Source: Phaeodactylibacter xiamenensis (lineage in GTDB: Bacteria; Bacteroidota; Bacteroidia; Chitinophagales; Saprospiraceae). Taken from it: a DNA stretch of 64,000 bases. Positions 10,901 to 19,427 of this stretch are shown one piece after another (positions within the stretch are counted from its first letter, which is position 1; every line of letters starts with the position of its first letter). The notes beneath the pieces were generated by a model, which made no database searches, had not been told where the DNA came from, and saw nothing but the letters and a program-made list of their open reading frames with translations. The DNA lies in the NCBI RefSeq assembly GCF_000759025.1, contig NZ_JPOS01000081.1:62001-126000 (forward strand), given 5' to 3'. The translations under genes were made by a program, and so were the position numbers.

Positions 10901-11919
10901 TTCCGGTCCGCCTGAAGGTGGAGAATTCTATGGATGCAGCAGTATCCGTAGAGACAGAGACGCCAACCACAGAGGCTGGTGCATGGCAAACACTGGAGTT
11001 TGAATTCAAGAACAACGCGGGGGGGACACCGGCGCTCGATTATGAGGCTGTTTATAACAAGCTGTCCATTTTCTTCGACTTTGGTACTTCTCCGGCAGAA
11101 GACGTTACCTATTACTGGGATGATATCATCTTCACCGGAACCACCACCACAGGAGAGGATCCTACGCCAATGGAGCCTGCTCCAACACCTACTGTTGACC
11201 CCGCATTTGTGATTTCTATGTTCAGCGACGCCTATGCCGATGTACCGGTAGATACCTGGCTGACAACCTGGAGCGCAGCGAACCTGGAGGATATCGAGAT
11301 CGAAGGCAACCCAACTAAATTGTATACCGCGCTTGATTTTGCCGGTATAGAAACGGTTGGCCCCAACGCCATCGATTTGGTGTCTACAGAAATGACGCAC
11401 CTGCACGTGGATTTCTGGTCGCCTAACAGCACCACTTTCCGAATAAAGCTGGTCGACTTCGGTGGAGACGGCTTCGGTGGCGGCAACGATACCGAGTTTG
11501 AAATCCCGTTTGAACTGGCGCAGGAAGAATGGGTCAGCCTGGATATTCCACTGGTCGACTTTGAGGGCATGAATCAGGATGATGTCTCACAGTTTATCAT
11601 TTCTTCTCTGCCGGCAGGAGGGTCCACGGTTTACCTGGACAACGTCTATTACTACGATGCTGATCCTAGCAGTACGAATGCCCCTGAACTCGGTGTGGCT
11701 AAGGCCTTCCCGAACCCGGGCCACGATAACTTTACCATTACTGCACCAGCTATTATGGACGAGGTGATCCTTTATAATGCTTCCGGTCAGGTTGTTAGGA
11801 CCTGGCAGCCACTGAGCACGCAGTTGAATGTGGATGCTTCTAATTTGAACCCCGGCGTTTACGTCGCTATGGTTCAGTCTGGCAGCCGCCTGATGGTGGT
11901 ACGCCTGATCAAGCAGTAA
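7951..11919 (+). CDS. Giant secreted T9SS protein with seven alternating CBM-like modules (A-B-A-B-A-B-A)
   Basis: This is a 1322-residue secreted protein without a recognisable catalytic domain. After a signal peptide (residues 1-18, ending GMAQ) come four A modules of about 160 residues (starting near residues 27, 377, 726, 1078, each from PTPT and containing FGGDGFGGGNDT and YLDN[LV]) and three B modules of about 170 residues (starting at 194, 544, 894, each from MDLPVTFD). The C-terminal 80 residues are a type IX secretion sorting domain (FPNPGHDNFTI, then LNPGVYVAMV). The repeat unit is about 1050 bases. A modules resemble binding modules seen on Bacteroidota laminarinases; B modules match those of the surface lipoprotein at 4639-6189. 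A multivalent beta-glucan binder or sheath protein is my inference. Confidence 0.88.
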   Translation: MKKFTFLLLCLIPFWGMAQSEPTVAAPTPTQDAGDVISLFSDAYTDVPVNTYAAPWSAGMVSDVQVDGNAAKLYTNLDFAGIEMLDDNALDLVATGMTHLHVDVWTPNATTFRINMVDFGGDGFGGGNDTNFNLPFENFTQGEWVSLDIPLTDFMGMNQTDVSQLVLSAVPAGEATIYLDNLFFYAGVLPPAQMDLPVTFDEDNVLYSTIDFGGTTSMLVEDPENAGNTVVQTVKMAGAEIWAGTTLSENLGGTPNDPGFASAIPFSFAESVISVRVWSPVADVPVRLKVENSMDAGIFVETEDTTTVAGAWQTLEFEFKNQVDGTPAIDYAAMYDKLSIFFDFGTSPAADATYYWDDVIFTGTTTVGGTTPMTAAPTPTEDPANVISLFSDAYTDVPVNTFLAVWSNAGLEDIEIEGNPTKLYTNLDFAGIEMLDDNALDLVAAGMTHLHVDVWTPNATTFRVNMVDFGGDGFGGGNDTNFNLPFENFTPGQWVSLDIPLTDFMGMNQTDVSQLVLSAVPAGASTIYLDNLYFYQGVTPPAQMDLPVTFDEDNVLYSTIDFGGTSSMLVEDPENAGNTVVQTVKMAGAEIWAGTTLSENLGGTPNDPGFASAIPFSFAESIISVRVWSPAAGIPVRLKVESSLDAGIFVETEANTTAAGAWQTLEFEFKNQVDGTPAIDYAAMYDKLSIFFDFGTSPMEDVTYYWDDVIFTGTTTGSQEPMVAAPTPTEDATNVISLFSDAYTDVPVNTFLAVWSNAGLEDIEIEGNPTKLYTNLDFAGIEMLDDNAIDLVAAEMTHLHVDVWTPNATTFRINMVDFGGDGFGGGNDTNFEIPFENFTLGSWVSLDIPLTDFEGMNQDDVSQLVLSAVPAGASTIYLDNLYFYKQEVQTGNQMDLPVTFDDPEVLYNTIDFGGTSSTIVEDPEAAGNMVVETVKMAGAETWAGTTLSENLGGTPNDPGFASAIPFTDEATIISVRVWSPAADIPVRLKVENSMDAAVSVETETPTTEAGAWQTLEFEFKNNAGGTPALDYEAVYNKLSIFFDFGTSPAEDVTYYWDDIIFTGTTTTGEDPTPMEPAPTPTVDPAFVISMFSDAYADVPVDTWLTTWSAANLEDIEIEGNPTKLYTALDFAGIETVGPNAIDLVSTEMTHLHVDFWSPNSTTFRIKLVDFGGDGFGGGNDTEFEIPFELAQEEWVSLDIPLVDFEGMNQDDVSQFIISSLPAGGSTVYLDNVYYYDADPSSTNAPELGVAKAFPNPGHDNFTITAPAIMDEVILYNASGQVVRTWQPLSTQLNVDASNLNPGVYVAMVQSGSRLMVVRLIKQ
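8029..11660 (+). repeat. In-frame tandem repeat of about 1050 bp coding the A-B module pairs
   Basis: Equivalent points recur at nearly constant spacing: the A-module PTPT codons begin at 8029, 9079, 10126 and 11182, and the B-module MDLPVTF codons at 8530, 9580 and 10630 (exactly 1050 bases apart). Long stretches are nearly identical at the DNA level between units one and two (for example around 8530-9000 and 9580-10050), implying recent duplication or gene conversion. Such repeats are prone to copy-number change and to collapse in short-read assembly. Confidence 0.93.
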
Positions 11920-11969
11920 ACCAAAAATCAGGTTTCATACTACGTATTTTTTGAGCTACAATTGGATGG

Positions 11970-11995
11970 AACCCTGTCTCTTCGGAGGCAGGGTT
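11970..11995. terminator. Bidirectional hairpin terminator between convergent genes
   Basis: AACCCTG (11970-11976) pairs perfectly with CAGGGTT (11989-11995) around a short loop containing CTTCGG, and TTTCTTGTTG follows on the plus strand. It lies between the plus-strand module-array gene and the convergent minus-strand aldo/keto reductase and could serve both. Confidence 0.7.
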
Positions 11996-12010
11996 TCTTG
12001 TTGTAGGAAG

Positions 12011-12919
12011 CTATGCGACTTCTGATCCGGTGGAAGCCTGCAACAGTTCAAACCATTCCTCCCGGCTTAGCATGATATGTGTTGCATCGGCTGCTGCCTT
12101 GAGGCGTTCTATACGAGCAGTGCCCACCACGGGCAGTATACCGGAAGGGTGCCGCATCAGCCAGGCCAGCAGCAGCTGATCTACTCTGATATCTTGTTCC
12201 CGTCTTTCGATGATCGCCTGTGCAGTGCTAAGAATGCGTTGCGCTTGCTCATCCGGCGAAGCGCTGAAGATGCTACCTCCACCCAGTGGCGACCATGCCA
12301 TAGGTCGGATCCGGTGCTGCTGGCACTGATCGAGGGTGCCATCGGTGAAGGGGGGCAGGTGGAATAGGGAGGCTTCTACCTGATTGGTGACGAGTGGAAA
12401 ACGGCTGTTGAGCAAGTCAAACTGCGCGCGCGTGAAATTAGATACCCCAAAATAGCGCACCTTCCCTTCCTTCTTCAGATATTCGAACTCCCCGGCAATC
12501 AAATCAGCGTCCATCAAGGGGCTGGGCCGGTGGATGAGCAGGAGGTCAATGTAGTCTGTGTTCAAATTGCGCAGAGACCGGTCTACGGAGGCGCGGATGT
12601 GCTCCGGGCTGGTATCGTACGACTTGATGCGGTGGTGGGGCCGCTGTGGCACCTGCATTTTGATGCCGCATTTGGTCACCAGCTGTATTTTGTCCCGAAG
12701 GCTTGGCTGAAGCTTCAGCGCCTCACCAAATTCCGCTTCGGTGGTGTAGTTGCCATAGATATCCGCGTGGTCGAAAGTGGTCACTCCATAAGCCACACTT
12801 TCTTCAATCAGGCGCAGCATGTCCCGGGTGTTGAGCTGATGCCCCCAAAGCCCCCATTTCATAACGCCAAAAACGATACGGGAAAATCGGGGGCCGTGCT
12901 CAGAAAGGGAAGTGGTCAT
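12011..12919 (-). CDS. Aldo/keto reductase (YdhF-like)
   Basis: This is an NAD(P)H-dependent aldo/keto reductase of 302 residues, cytoplasmic with no signal peptide. The AKR catalytic tetrad is visible: Asp50 and Tyr55 (FDHADIYG), Lys83 (VTKCGIK) and His130 (LLLIHRP). Later AKR landmarks also appear: FGVSNF, then VTNQVEASLFHL and MAWSPLGGG. The RPHHRIKSYDTSPEHI segment and overall length fit the YdhF-like subgroup. It starts with ATG at 12919. Neighbours do not suggest a specific substrate; it is separated by 224 bases from the next upstream minus-strand gene and may be transcribed alone. Substrate is unknown. Confidence 0.9.
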   Translation of the reverse strand: MTTSLSEHGPRFSRIVFGVMKWGLWGHQLNTRDMLRLIEESVAYGVTTFDHADIYGNYTTEAEFGEALKLQPSLRDKIQLVTKCGIKMQVPQRPHHRIKSYDTSPEHIRASVDRSLRNLNTDYIDLLLIHRPSPLMDADLIAGEFEYLKKEGKVRYFGVSNFTRAQFDLLNSRFPLVTNQVEASLFHLPPFTDGTLDQCQQHRIRPMAWSPLGGGSIFSASPDEQAQRILSTAQAIIERREQDIRVDQLLLAWLMRHPSGILPVVGTARIERLKAAADATHIMLSREEWFELLQASTGSEVA

Positions 12920-13143
12920 AAGTCTGTGGTTTTACGTTGGGCTAAAGGTAGCAAGCTCTTGGGGATTCCTATCGAACTATGTTTTACTTTAATTTTTGCT
13001 TTTACTCAGTTAGAATTTTCTGACTTTTTGATTTTTAAAATGGAATGCAGGGGTTTCTATGTGGCCAAAGGTTTAAGCCATGGGCTGAGGCTCCCGTGTT
13101 GCTTTGGGTCGCCTGATTGGCTCAAGCCTTGATGGGCAGGCCA

Positions 13144-14013
13144 TTAGCCTCCTGCATCCGGAGCTGCCGGCTCTTCACCGAGCAGAAGGCTGACGAAATA
13201 GTCCGGCAGCATCACATGCACTGGGTGTTCCTGCCCGGGCAGTGCAATAAGGGGTGTTTGGAAAGGCAGCAACGCCTGTAAATAGGTCGAATTCTCAAAA
13301 GGGACAAGGGTGTCGGCGGTGCCATGAATGAGGGTCGTGGGCACCATCACAGACTGAAACAGGGGCAGGGCTTCCCGGAGCGCCTGCGGGTGCCCCAGCT
13401 TTTCTACATTGGAAACCCAAATCGGGCAGGGGAGCAGGTACCGGAAAAGCTGGAAATTGATACAGTAGGAGATACCGAAGGTCACTTCCAGTTCCGGGTC
13501 ATAAGCACCGGAAATCCCATAAATATGTTGTATACGCTCCGGTGCCAATGCCCCAAGTGTCACCGCAACCGGCGCTCCGTAACTATGCCCGACAACCACA
13601 ACAGGTTTGGACTGGGCCCTGAGAATGGGGAGCAGCGCCTGGCCTTGTGCCGTAACAGAGGGCTCGGCTCTCTTGGGGCGAGTGCCGCCGTAACCGGGGC
13701 GCTCCGGGATGAGGAGATAGTATTGCTCGTAAATCCGGTCCCGCTTAGCGATGGCCAGCCAGTCGAACAGCCCACCCGGCGCACCGTGGATAAGCAATAA
13801 GGGCGTCTTGGTGGTGTCGCCAATTTGCAGGTAGCGTACCTCATCGGGCGTGAATTTGATAATTAAAGGCTGTTCTACCTTACTGTACAGCCAGCGGGCA
13901 CCCTTTTCGTAACTTAGAAACCGGTCAGCCCCTGCTATCAATAGTAACAGGAGCACCGTCAGCCCGCCGAGGCTGATCAGCACCCATTTCAGGATTCGTT
14001 TTACTTTTTTCAT
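13144..14013 (-). CDS. Membrane-anchored alpha/beta hydrolase
   Basis: This is an alpha/beta-hydrolase-fold enzyme of 289 residues. An N-terminal hydrophobic segment (about 10-30, VLISLGGLTVLLLLLIAGA) should anchor it in the membrane. The nucleophile elbow GHSYG gives Ser144. The likely acid is Asp in IHGTADTLVP (about 237) and the likely base His in GQEHPVHV. HGAPGG (near 76) supplies the oxyanion region. I chose the ATG at 14013 because it starts at the basic KKVKR and anchor, and because it overlaps the upstream gene's stop as ATGA, indicating translational coupling to the giant PKD protein. The substrate is unknown. Confidence 0.85.
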   Translation of the reverse strand: MKKVKRILKWVLISLGGLTVLLLLLIAGADRFLSYEKGARWLYSKVEQPLIIKFTPDEVRYLQIGDTTKTPLLLIHGAPGGLFDWLAIAKRDRIYEQYYLLIPERPGYGGTRPKRAEPSVTAQGQALLPILRAQSKPVVVVGHSYGAPVAVTLGALAPERIQHIYGISGAYDPELEVTFGISYCINFQLFRYLLPCPIWVSNVEKLGHPQALREALPLFQSVMVPTTLIHGTADTLVPFENSTYLQALLPFQTPLIALPGQEHPVHVMLPDYFVSLLLGEEPAAPDAGG

Positions 14014-17000
14014 CGTAGCTTTAACAACCGCTCCTGCCAGAAGTAGTTTGTTGTCTCCACTCTCAGTAAATAAGTGCCGGCAGGGTAGGGCGTCAATGGG
14101 ATACGCAGTTCTGATCCGGTCAGTACCCAACGCGCGGCTTCCTGCCCCTGCAGCGTATACAGCACTACCTGCCCTTCAGTCAGCCCGGGCACGACGAGCC
14201 AGGCTACCTCATTCGCCGGATTGGGGAAAAGCCTTACCTGTTCACTCCCGGGCTCTAGGGTACTCACAATCACGACTTCAATGGTATCACAGTAGGTATT
14301 GCTGCCGCAGAGGTCGGTAGCGGTCAGGCAGACCGGATAGAACCCAGACTGCTCATAGGTATGAATGGGATTGGGTATACCGGAGGTATTCCCATCTCCA
14401 AAATCCCAGCTCCAGTCTGTGACGGTGTTGTCGGCCAGTTGGAAAAAGCTCACGGTGCCATCTTCTCCAATCCAGTTGTAGTTGACCCAGGGCGGGGAGC
14501 AAGTCACCGTTATGGAATCACAAAACTGGGTGCTGCCGCAAATGCTGCTGGCGGTGAGGCAGACCTGGTAGGAGCCGGGTTGGGCATACGTATGCATAGG
14601 AGCCTGTTGGGTGCTGCTTTGACCGTCACCGAATGTCCATAGCCAGGCGACTGCATCGGTGGTAGAGCTGTCCAGGAAAGTGGCCAGAAGTTCGTCAGCG
14701 GTGAAGCCGAAGTCAGCCTGAGGTGGCGTGCAGCTTACGGTGATGAGCTCACAGCGCTGGGTAGACCCGCAAACACTGGAAGCCTGCAGGCAGACCAGGT
14801 AGTTGCCTGGGCTATTAAAGGTATGGGTGGGGTTTTGTGCAGTACTGCTGTTGCCATCCCCAAAGGTCCAAAACCAGGTGCTCGGAATATTGGTGGAAAC
14901 ATCGGTAAAGTCTACGGCAAGCTCTGAATTCATGTAAGTGAAATTGGACTGGGGAGCATTGCAGGTGATGCCGATGGTTTGGCAAGTCTGTGAAGTCCCG
15001 CAAATACTGCTGACGGACAGGCAAACGGTGTAGATGCCCGGTTCGGGGAAAGTATGTGCGGGGTTCTCCAGGTCGCTGGTGGTGCCATCTCCGAAATTCC
15101 AGGACCAGGAGGTGGGATTATTGGTGCTGGCATCCGCGAAGATGAGGTTAAGCTGATTGGGGGTGTATTCGAAATCAGCCTCAGGCGCGGCGCAGCTCAC
15201 GGAGATGGTCTGGCAGGATTCTGTAGTGCCGCATACACTGCCAACCGTTAAGCAAACGGTGTAGGTCCCGGGGGCACCGTAGGCATGCGTGGGGTCGGAC
15301 AGGGTGGAAGTTGTGCCGTCTCCAAAATCCCAGGCCCAGCTGGCCGGATCAGCCGTTGAGGCATCGGTGAAAGCCACCTCCAGTTCGTTGGGCTGGAAGG
15401 AAAACTGTGCCTGAGGCGCTGCACAGCTTACCTGCACGGTTTCACAGTCAGTGGCACTGCCACAAAGGCTGCTGGCTTCCAGGCAAACAGTGTAGGTTCC
15501 GGGCTGACTATAGGTGTGCACCGGGTTCGGCCCGGTTGCGGAATTTCCATCCCCAAAGGTCCAGAACCAGCTCGTGGGGTTGTTGGTGCTGGCATCAGTG
15601 AAAGATACCGAAAGTTCATCTTCCTGTACTGCAAATATAGGTTGGGGCGCATTGCAGGACACGGTGACCTGAGAGCAGGCCGTATTGGAGCCGCAAATGC
15701 TTTCGGCAGTCAGGCAGACTTCATAAGTGCCGGGAGCAGCGTAGCTGTGCGCCGGGTTTTGCTGGGCAGACCCATTCCCATCTCCAAAGGTCCATGACCA
15801 GTTGGTGGGCGCATTCGTGGTATTATCCTGAAAGTTCACCAGCAGCTCATCTGCGGTATTGGTAAAAGCAGGGTCCGGTGCTGCACAGCTGACAGCGATC
15901 TGCTGGCAGGACTGATTACTGCCGCAGGTATTGCTGCTGATGAGGCAGATGGTATAGGTGCCCGGCGCATTGAAGGTGTACGTCGGATTGGGTATGGTGC
16001 TACTGCCGCCATCTCCAAAATCCCAGTCCCATTCGGTAGGGGTGTTGGGGCTCAGGTCGGTGAGGGCAATGGTGAGTTCATCAACTTGAACTTCAAAACT
16101 GGCTTGTGGCTCCGGGCAGTCGATAATTACAGGAGCACAAAACTCATCAGAACCGCAGATACTGCTGGTCGTCAGGCAAACCTCGTAAGTACCGGTAGAC
16201 CCGTAGGTATGGGAAGGGTTCTGCTGGGTGGAGGTGTTGCCGTCGCCAAAGTCCCAGCCCCACTGCGCGGGGTTATTGGAAGAGGCATCAAAAAAGGAAA
16301 CGCTAAGCAGATTAGATACCTGCTCAAAAGCAGCATTAGGTGCCGGGCAACCAACGGATTCGGTTTGGCAAACGATATCGCTCACGCCGCATTCGTTGGT
16401 TGCAGTGAGGCAGATTTCGTAGGTGCCGGGAGAGGAGTAGGTGTGCATGGCGTTGGCTTGCGTAGCGCTGTTCCCATCCCCAAAATCCCAGGACCAGACA
16501 GTGGCGGTACCGGGCAGGTTGGCCGTGAAGGTGTAAGAAAGCCCATTCGCAGAACCAGCAAAAGTGGCGCTGGGCGGAAGGCAGGCAATGTCAATGGTCG
16601 TGCAGGTGCTTAAAAGCCCGCAGGGGCCATTGGATTGCAGGCAAACTTCGAATACTCCCGTACTCGGAAAGGTGAAGCTGAAACTGCTCCCCCCGCCAAC
16701 GCCTTGACCGTTGACCTGCCAAAACCAACTGTTGGCCTGGACGAATGAGGTATCGGTAAAAGTAGCTTCAAGGCCATCCAGGTCAACGCTGAAGCCAAGG
16801 GGCGCATTGCTACAGTCCAGCTCAATAGTCTCGCAGATCACATCGCTGCCGCACACACTTGATGCAATCAGGCAGACTTCATAGCTGCCGGAACCAGGGA
16901 AAAGGTATTCAGGAGAAGGGCCGGTAAGGGTATCCTGCCCGTCAATGACCCAGGCCCACTGTTGAACACCGCCATTGGAATTGTCCTGAAAGCTGACCAG

Positions 17001-19427
17001 CAGATTGTCTGACTCATAGGTGAAGCCGGCCTGTGGAGGCAGGCAGCTGACTGAAACCGTATCACAGATTGCTGAGTTGCCACATATATTCTCTATGCTG
17101 AGACAGATTTCATAAATCCCCGGGGCATCGTAATTATGGAATAAAGCTGGCCCGTTGGCGGTGGTGCCATCCCCGAAATCCCAGGACCAGGAGTCTGGGA
17201 AGTTAGCGCTTTGATCCTCCACGAAAACTGCCAGGTCTGTGATTTCGATTGTGAAGGCGGCAGCCGGAGGCGGGCAGGTAACAGCTACATTCCTGCACGA
17301 TGTATCCGTTCCGCAAGCGCCGTCCACGGAAAGGCAAACCTGGTAGGTGCCCGGCGCATCATAGGTATGCTGAGGGTTTTGGCTGTCTGAGGCATTGCCA
17401 TCTCCGAAATCCCAGGACCAGCTATTCGTGCCGGCACTGGAGCCATCGGTGAAGGCGACGCTTAGATCGTCATCAGCGAAGTCAAAATCAGCTTCCACAT
17501 CGCCGCAGTTGACCTGTACCAGCTCGCAGGTGGATGCGTTGCCGCAATTGTTGAGCACTACCAGGCAGACAAAGTAGTTGCCTGGCTCGCTGTAGGAGTG
17601 GGTAGGGTTTTGCTGTCCGGAGGAATTGCCATCGCCGAAGTCCCATATCCATTCATTGGGCATGCCGAAGGAGAAATCCTGGAAGCTGACTTCCAGCCCG
17701 TTGTTGTTGTGGGCAAAGAATACTTCCGGAGGGGTGCAGGAGGTCTGTAGCTGCTTGCAAACGGTAGTACTTCCGCAATCCCCGACAGTGGTCAGGCAGG
17801 CCGTGAAGGTGCCGGTAATGGGAAAGGTGTGGACCACCGTCGCGCCGGTATCCTGTGCCCCATCGCTGAAGTCCCAAAAATACTGATTGGTCCCCGTGTC
17901 GCCCTGCCCCTGAAAGCTGGCGGTCAGTCCTGTAACCTGAAAGGAAAAATCGGCCTGAGCCTGGCAAAACTCACCTTCGGTAATCTGATAAAGCGTATCC
18001 GCATCCGGGTCTTCCAAATGATCAATATTGCCGTTTGGCCAGCGTACGATGATACTATCGAGGGTTGTACTTGCTCCCAAACCGAAGTGCGCCCGCAGCC
18101 CGCAGTGGATGCCGTAGCCTTCGCCGCTCCGGATTTCGCGGACCTGTCGCCCCCATGGCCCGTAGATTTCGACTCTTGCTCCTACGCCATTGGGATTGGC
18201 GTCCGTGCCCTTGAGGGCGACCTCCACGTAGTGATTGTTGTTCCCGGCATTGATCAGCAGTTTGTCTGGCTGAGTACCGGTTTGATTGAAGCCCAGGCCG
18301 TAGCCCGCGTATATATCCACAAAGCCATCTGCATTGAAATCCCCAACCACCGCACTGTGGATTCTGCCCGGGGTAGGGATCGCATTATTGACTCTTACGA
18401 AAGTAGAATTGCCCTGATTGCGTAGTATGGCGTGGCTGGCTCCGATAGACGTGTAGAGCAGGTCCAGGCGCCCGTCATTGTCAAAGTCAGTAAAAATCGC
18501 CTGCACGCCCAGGCCCGTTCCGGCTAAAGCTTCCGGTATATTGCTATTGCTGGTGATGTTGGTAAAAGTGCCGTTGCCGTTATTGCGGTAGAGGGCGTTG
18601 GGGATATCATGGTTGATCACGAAAGCATCATAGTCGCCATCGTTATCAATGTCGCCAAATGCAGTGGAAATACTCTGCCCCATCGGGAGCAGTCCTGCAA
18701 AGGCAGCCACTTCGGTGAAGTCATCATCATCGTCATTGCGGAAGAGCAAATTGAGGCGCCGGCCGTCAGTGGCATCAGTTACGCCGAGGCGGTACTTGGA
18801 GATGTAGAGGTCGGATGCGCCATCGTTGTTGTAATCCGTCCAAACGGTACCGTAATTTCCCGAGTTGTCCGAGGGGACACTTGAAATAGGGTTGATCAGG
18901 TTATAATCCAGGGAGAATACATTATTCCCGAGGTTGCGGAAAGGAGCGCTAAGCCCATCCTGATGGGCTGCGAAAAGGTCGAGGTCGCCGTCATTATCCA
19001 TGTCAGCCATATTGGTGCCCTGTAAGAAATAATTACCAGGGTCGATGACTAATGCCGTGTAATCGGTGCCATCATCATTGGCCAAAAATAACCGCAGGGC
19101 ATTGTAAGAACCGCCGGTCAGAATATCATTGTAACCATTGCCATCTACATCACCTACTGCGATGCCATTGGAGGGGTTGTTCAGGGACTGAACGTAAAAG
19201 CCGCTAAAAAACGGCGTGTTAGCCTGCTGGTATTCAATATAGAGTTCCTGACGGTTGTCAAGGATCACAAGGTCCTGCAAGCCGTCTCCATTCATATCAG
19301 CGGCAGCCATAGGCGTCCCGGAAAGCAAACCGACATTATCGAGGTAAATGGTAGAGTCAAGGAAGCTAATCTGCCCGAATACAGGCAGTACAATTCCAAG
19401 GCAGGCGAGGAGTAAATAGTTTCTCAT
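14010..19427 (-). CDS. Giant T9SS protein: FG-GAP/VCBS repeats, ASPIC domain, 16 cysteine-framed PKD repeats
   Basis: This 1805-residue secreted protein has, after a signal peptide (1-18), seven FG-GAP/VCBS calcium-loop repeats (DMNGDGLQDL, DVDGNGYNDI, DMDNDGDLDL and others) to about residue 400. An ASPIC/UnbV domain follows (VRWPNGNIDHL, to about 485), then sixteen PKD repeats of about 77 residues (WDFGDG, HTY, PGTY.VCL cores), then a T9SS sorting domain (VRLFPNPANE to the end). Nearly every PKD unit has four cysteines in the pattern CL-x6-8-CG-x4-6-C-x6-C, suggesting a chain of disulfide-pinned domains. No catalytic domain is seen. A long adhesive or structural surface fibre is the natural inference. 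The downstream alpha/beta hydrolase overlaps its stop by four bases. Confidence 0.9.
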   Translation of the reverse strand: MRNYLLLACLGIVLPVFGQISFLDSTIYLDNVGLLSGTPMAAADMNGDGLQDLVILDNRQELYIEYQQANTPFFSGFYVQSLNNPSNGIAVGDVDGNGYNDILTGGSYNALRLFLANDDGTDYTALVIDPGNYFLQGTNMADMDNDGDLDLFAAHQDGLSAPFRNLGNNVFSLDYNLINPISSVPSDNSGNYGTVWTDYNNDGASDLYISKYRLGVTDATDGRRLNLLFRNDDDDDFTEVAAFAGLLPMGQSISTAFGDIDNDGDYDAFVINHDIPNALYRNNGNGTFTNITSNSNIPEALAGTGLGVQAIFTDFDNDGRLDLLYTSIGASHAILRNQGNSTFVRVNNAIPTPGRIHSAVVGDFNADGFVDIYAGYGLGFNQTGTQPDKLLINAGNNNHYVEVALKGTDANPNGVGARVEIYGPWGRQVREIRSGEGYGIHCGLRAHFGLGASTTLDSIIVRWPNGNIDHLEDPDADTLYQITEGEFCQAQADFSFQVTGLTASFQGQGDTGTNQYFWDFSDGAQDTGATVVHTFPITGTFTACLTTVGDCGSTTVCKQLQTSCTPPEVFFAHNNNGLEVSFQDFSFGMPNEWIWDFGDGNSSGQQNPTHSYSEPGNYFVCLVVLNNCGNASTCELVQVNCGDVEADFDFADDDLSVAFTDGSSAGTNSWSWDFGDGNASDSQNPQHTYDAPGTYQVCLSVDGACGTDTSCRNVAVTCPPPAAAFTIEITDLAVFVEDQSANFPDSWSWDFGDGTTANGPALFHNYDAPGIYEICLSIENICGNSAICDTVSVSCLPPQAGFTYESDNLLVSFQDNSNGGVQQWAWVIDGQDTLTGPSPEYLFPGSGSYEVCLIASSVCGSDVICETIELDCSNAPLGFSVDLDGLEATFTDTSFVQANSWFWQVNGQGVGGGSSFSFTFPSTGVFEVCLQSNGPCGLLSTCTTIDIACLPPSATFAGSANGLSYTFTANLPGTATVWSWDFGDGNSATQANAMHTYSSPGTYEICLTATNECGVSDIVCQTESVGCPAPNAAFEQVSNLLSVSFFDASSNNPAQWGWDFGDGNTSTQQNPSHTYGSTGTYEVCLTTSSICGSDEFCAPVIIDCPEPQASFEVQVDELTIALTDLSPNTPTEWDWDFGDGGSSTIPNPTYTFNAPGTYTICLISSNTCGSNQSCQQIAVSCAAPDPAFTNTADELLVNFQDNTTNAPTNWSWTFGDGNGSAQQNPAHSYAAPGTYEVCLTAESICGSNTACSQVTVSCNAPQPIFAVQEDELSVSFTDASTNNPTSWFWTFGDGNSATGPNPVHTYSQPGTYTVCLEASSLCGSATDCETVQVSCAAPQAQFSFQPNELEVAFTDASTADPASWAWDFGDGTTSTLSDPTHAYGAPGTYTVCLTVGSVCGTTESCQTISVSCAAPEADFEYTPNQLNLIFADASTNNPTSWSWNFGDGTTSDLENPAHTFPEPGIYTVCLSVSSICGTSQTCQTIGITCNAPQSNFTYMNSELAVDFTDVSTNIPSTWFWTFGDGNSSTAQNPTHTFNSPGNYLVCLQASSVCGSTQRCELITVSCTPPQADFGFTADELLATFLDSSTTDAVAWLWTFGDGQSSTQQAPMHTYAQPGSYQVCLTASSICGSTQFCDSITVTCSPPWVNYNWIGEDGTVSFFQLADNTVTDWSWDFGDGNTSGIPNPIHTYEQSGFYPVCLTATDLCGSNTYCDTIEVVIVSTLEPGSEQVRLFPNPANEVAWLVVPGLTEGQVVLYTLQGQEAARWVLTGSELRIPLTPYPAGTYLLRVETTNYFWQERLLKLR
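14268..17970 (-). repeat. 16-unit PKD-coding repeat array
   Basis: Sixteen units of about 231 bases code PKD domains back to back. The codons for the W[DT]FGDG core recur regularly; units five and six (near 16880-17040 and 16600-16790) have lost the canonical GDG turn (WVIDGQD, WQVNGQG), showing drift. The DNA copies are clearly diverged, unlike the module array at 8029-11660, so this expansion is older. Confidence 0.88.

Noticed and set aside
12530-13132. Open frame on the plus strand across the aldo/keto reductase gene, about 200 codons
   Set aside because: It is antisense to a well-supported enzyme, has no domain-like pattern, and its 3' part runs through an AT-rich intergenic stretch.
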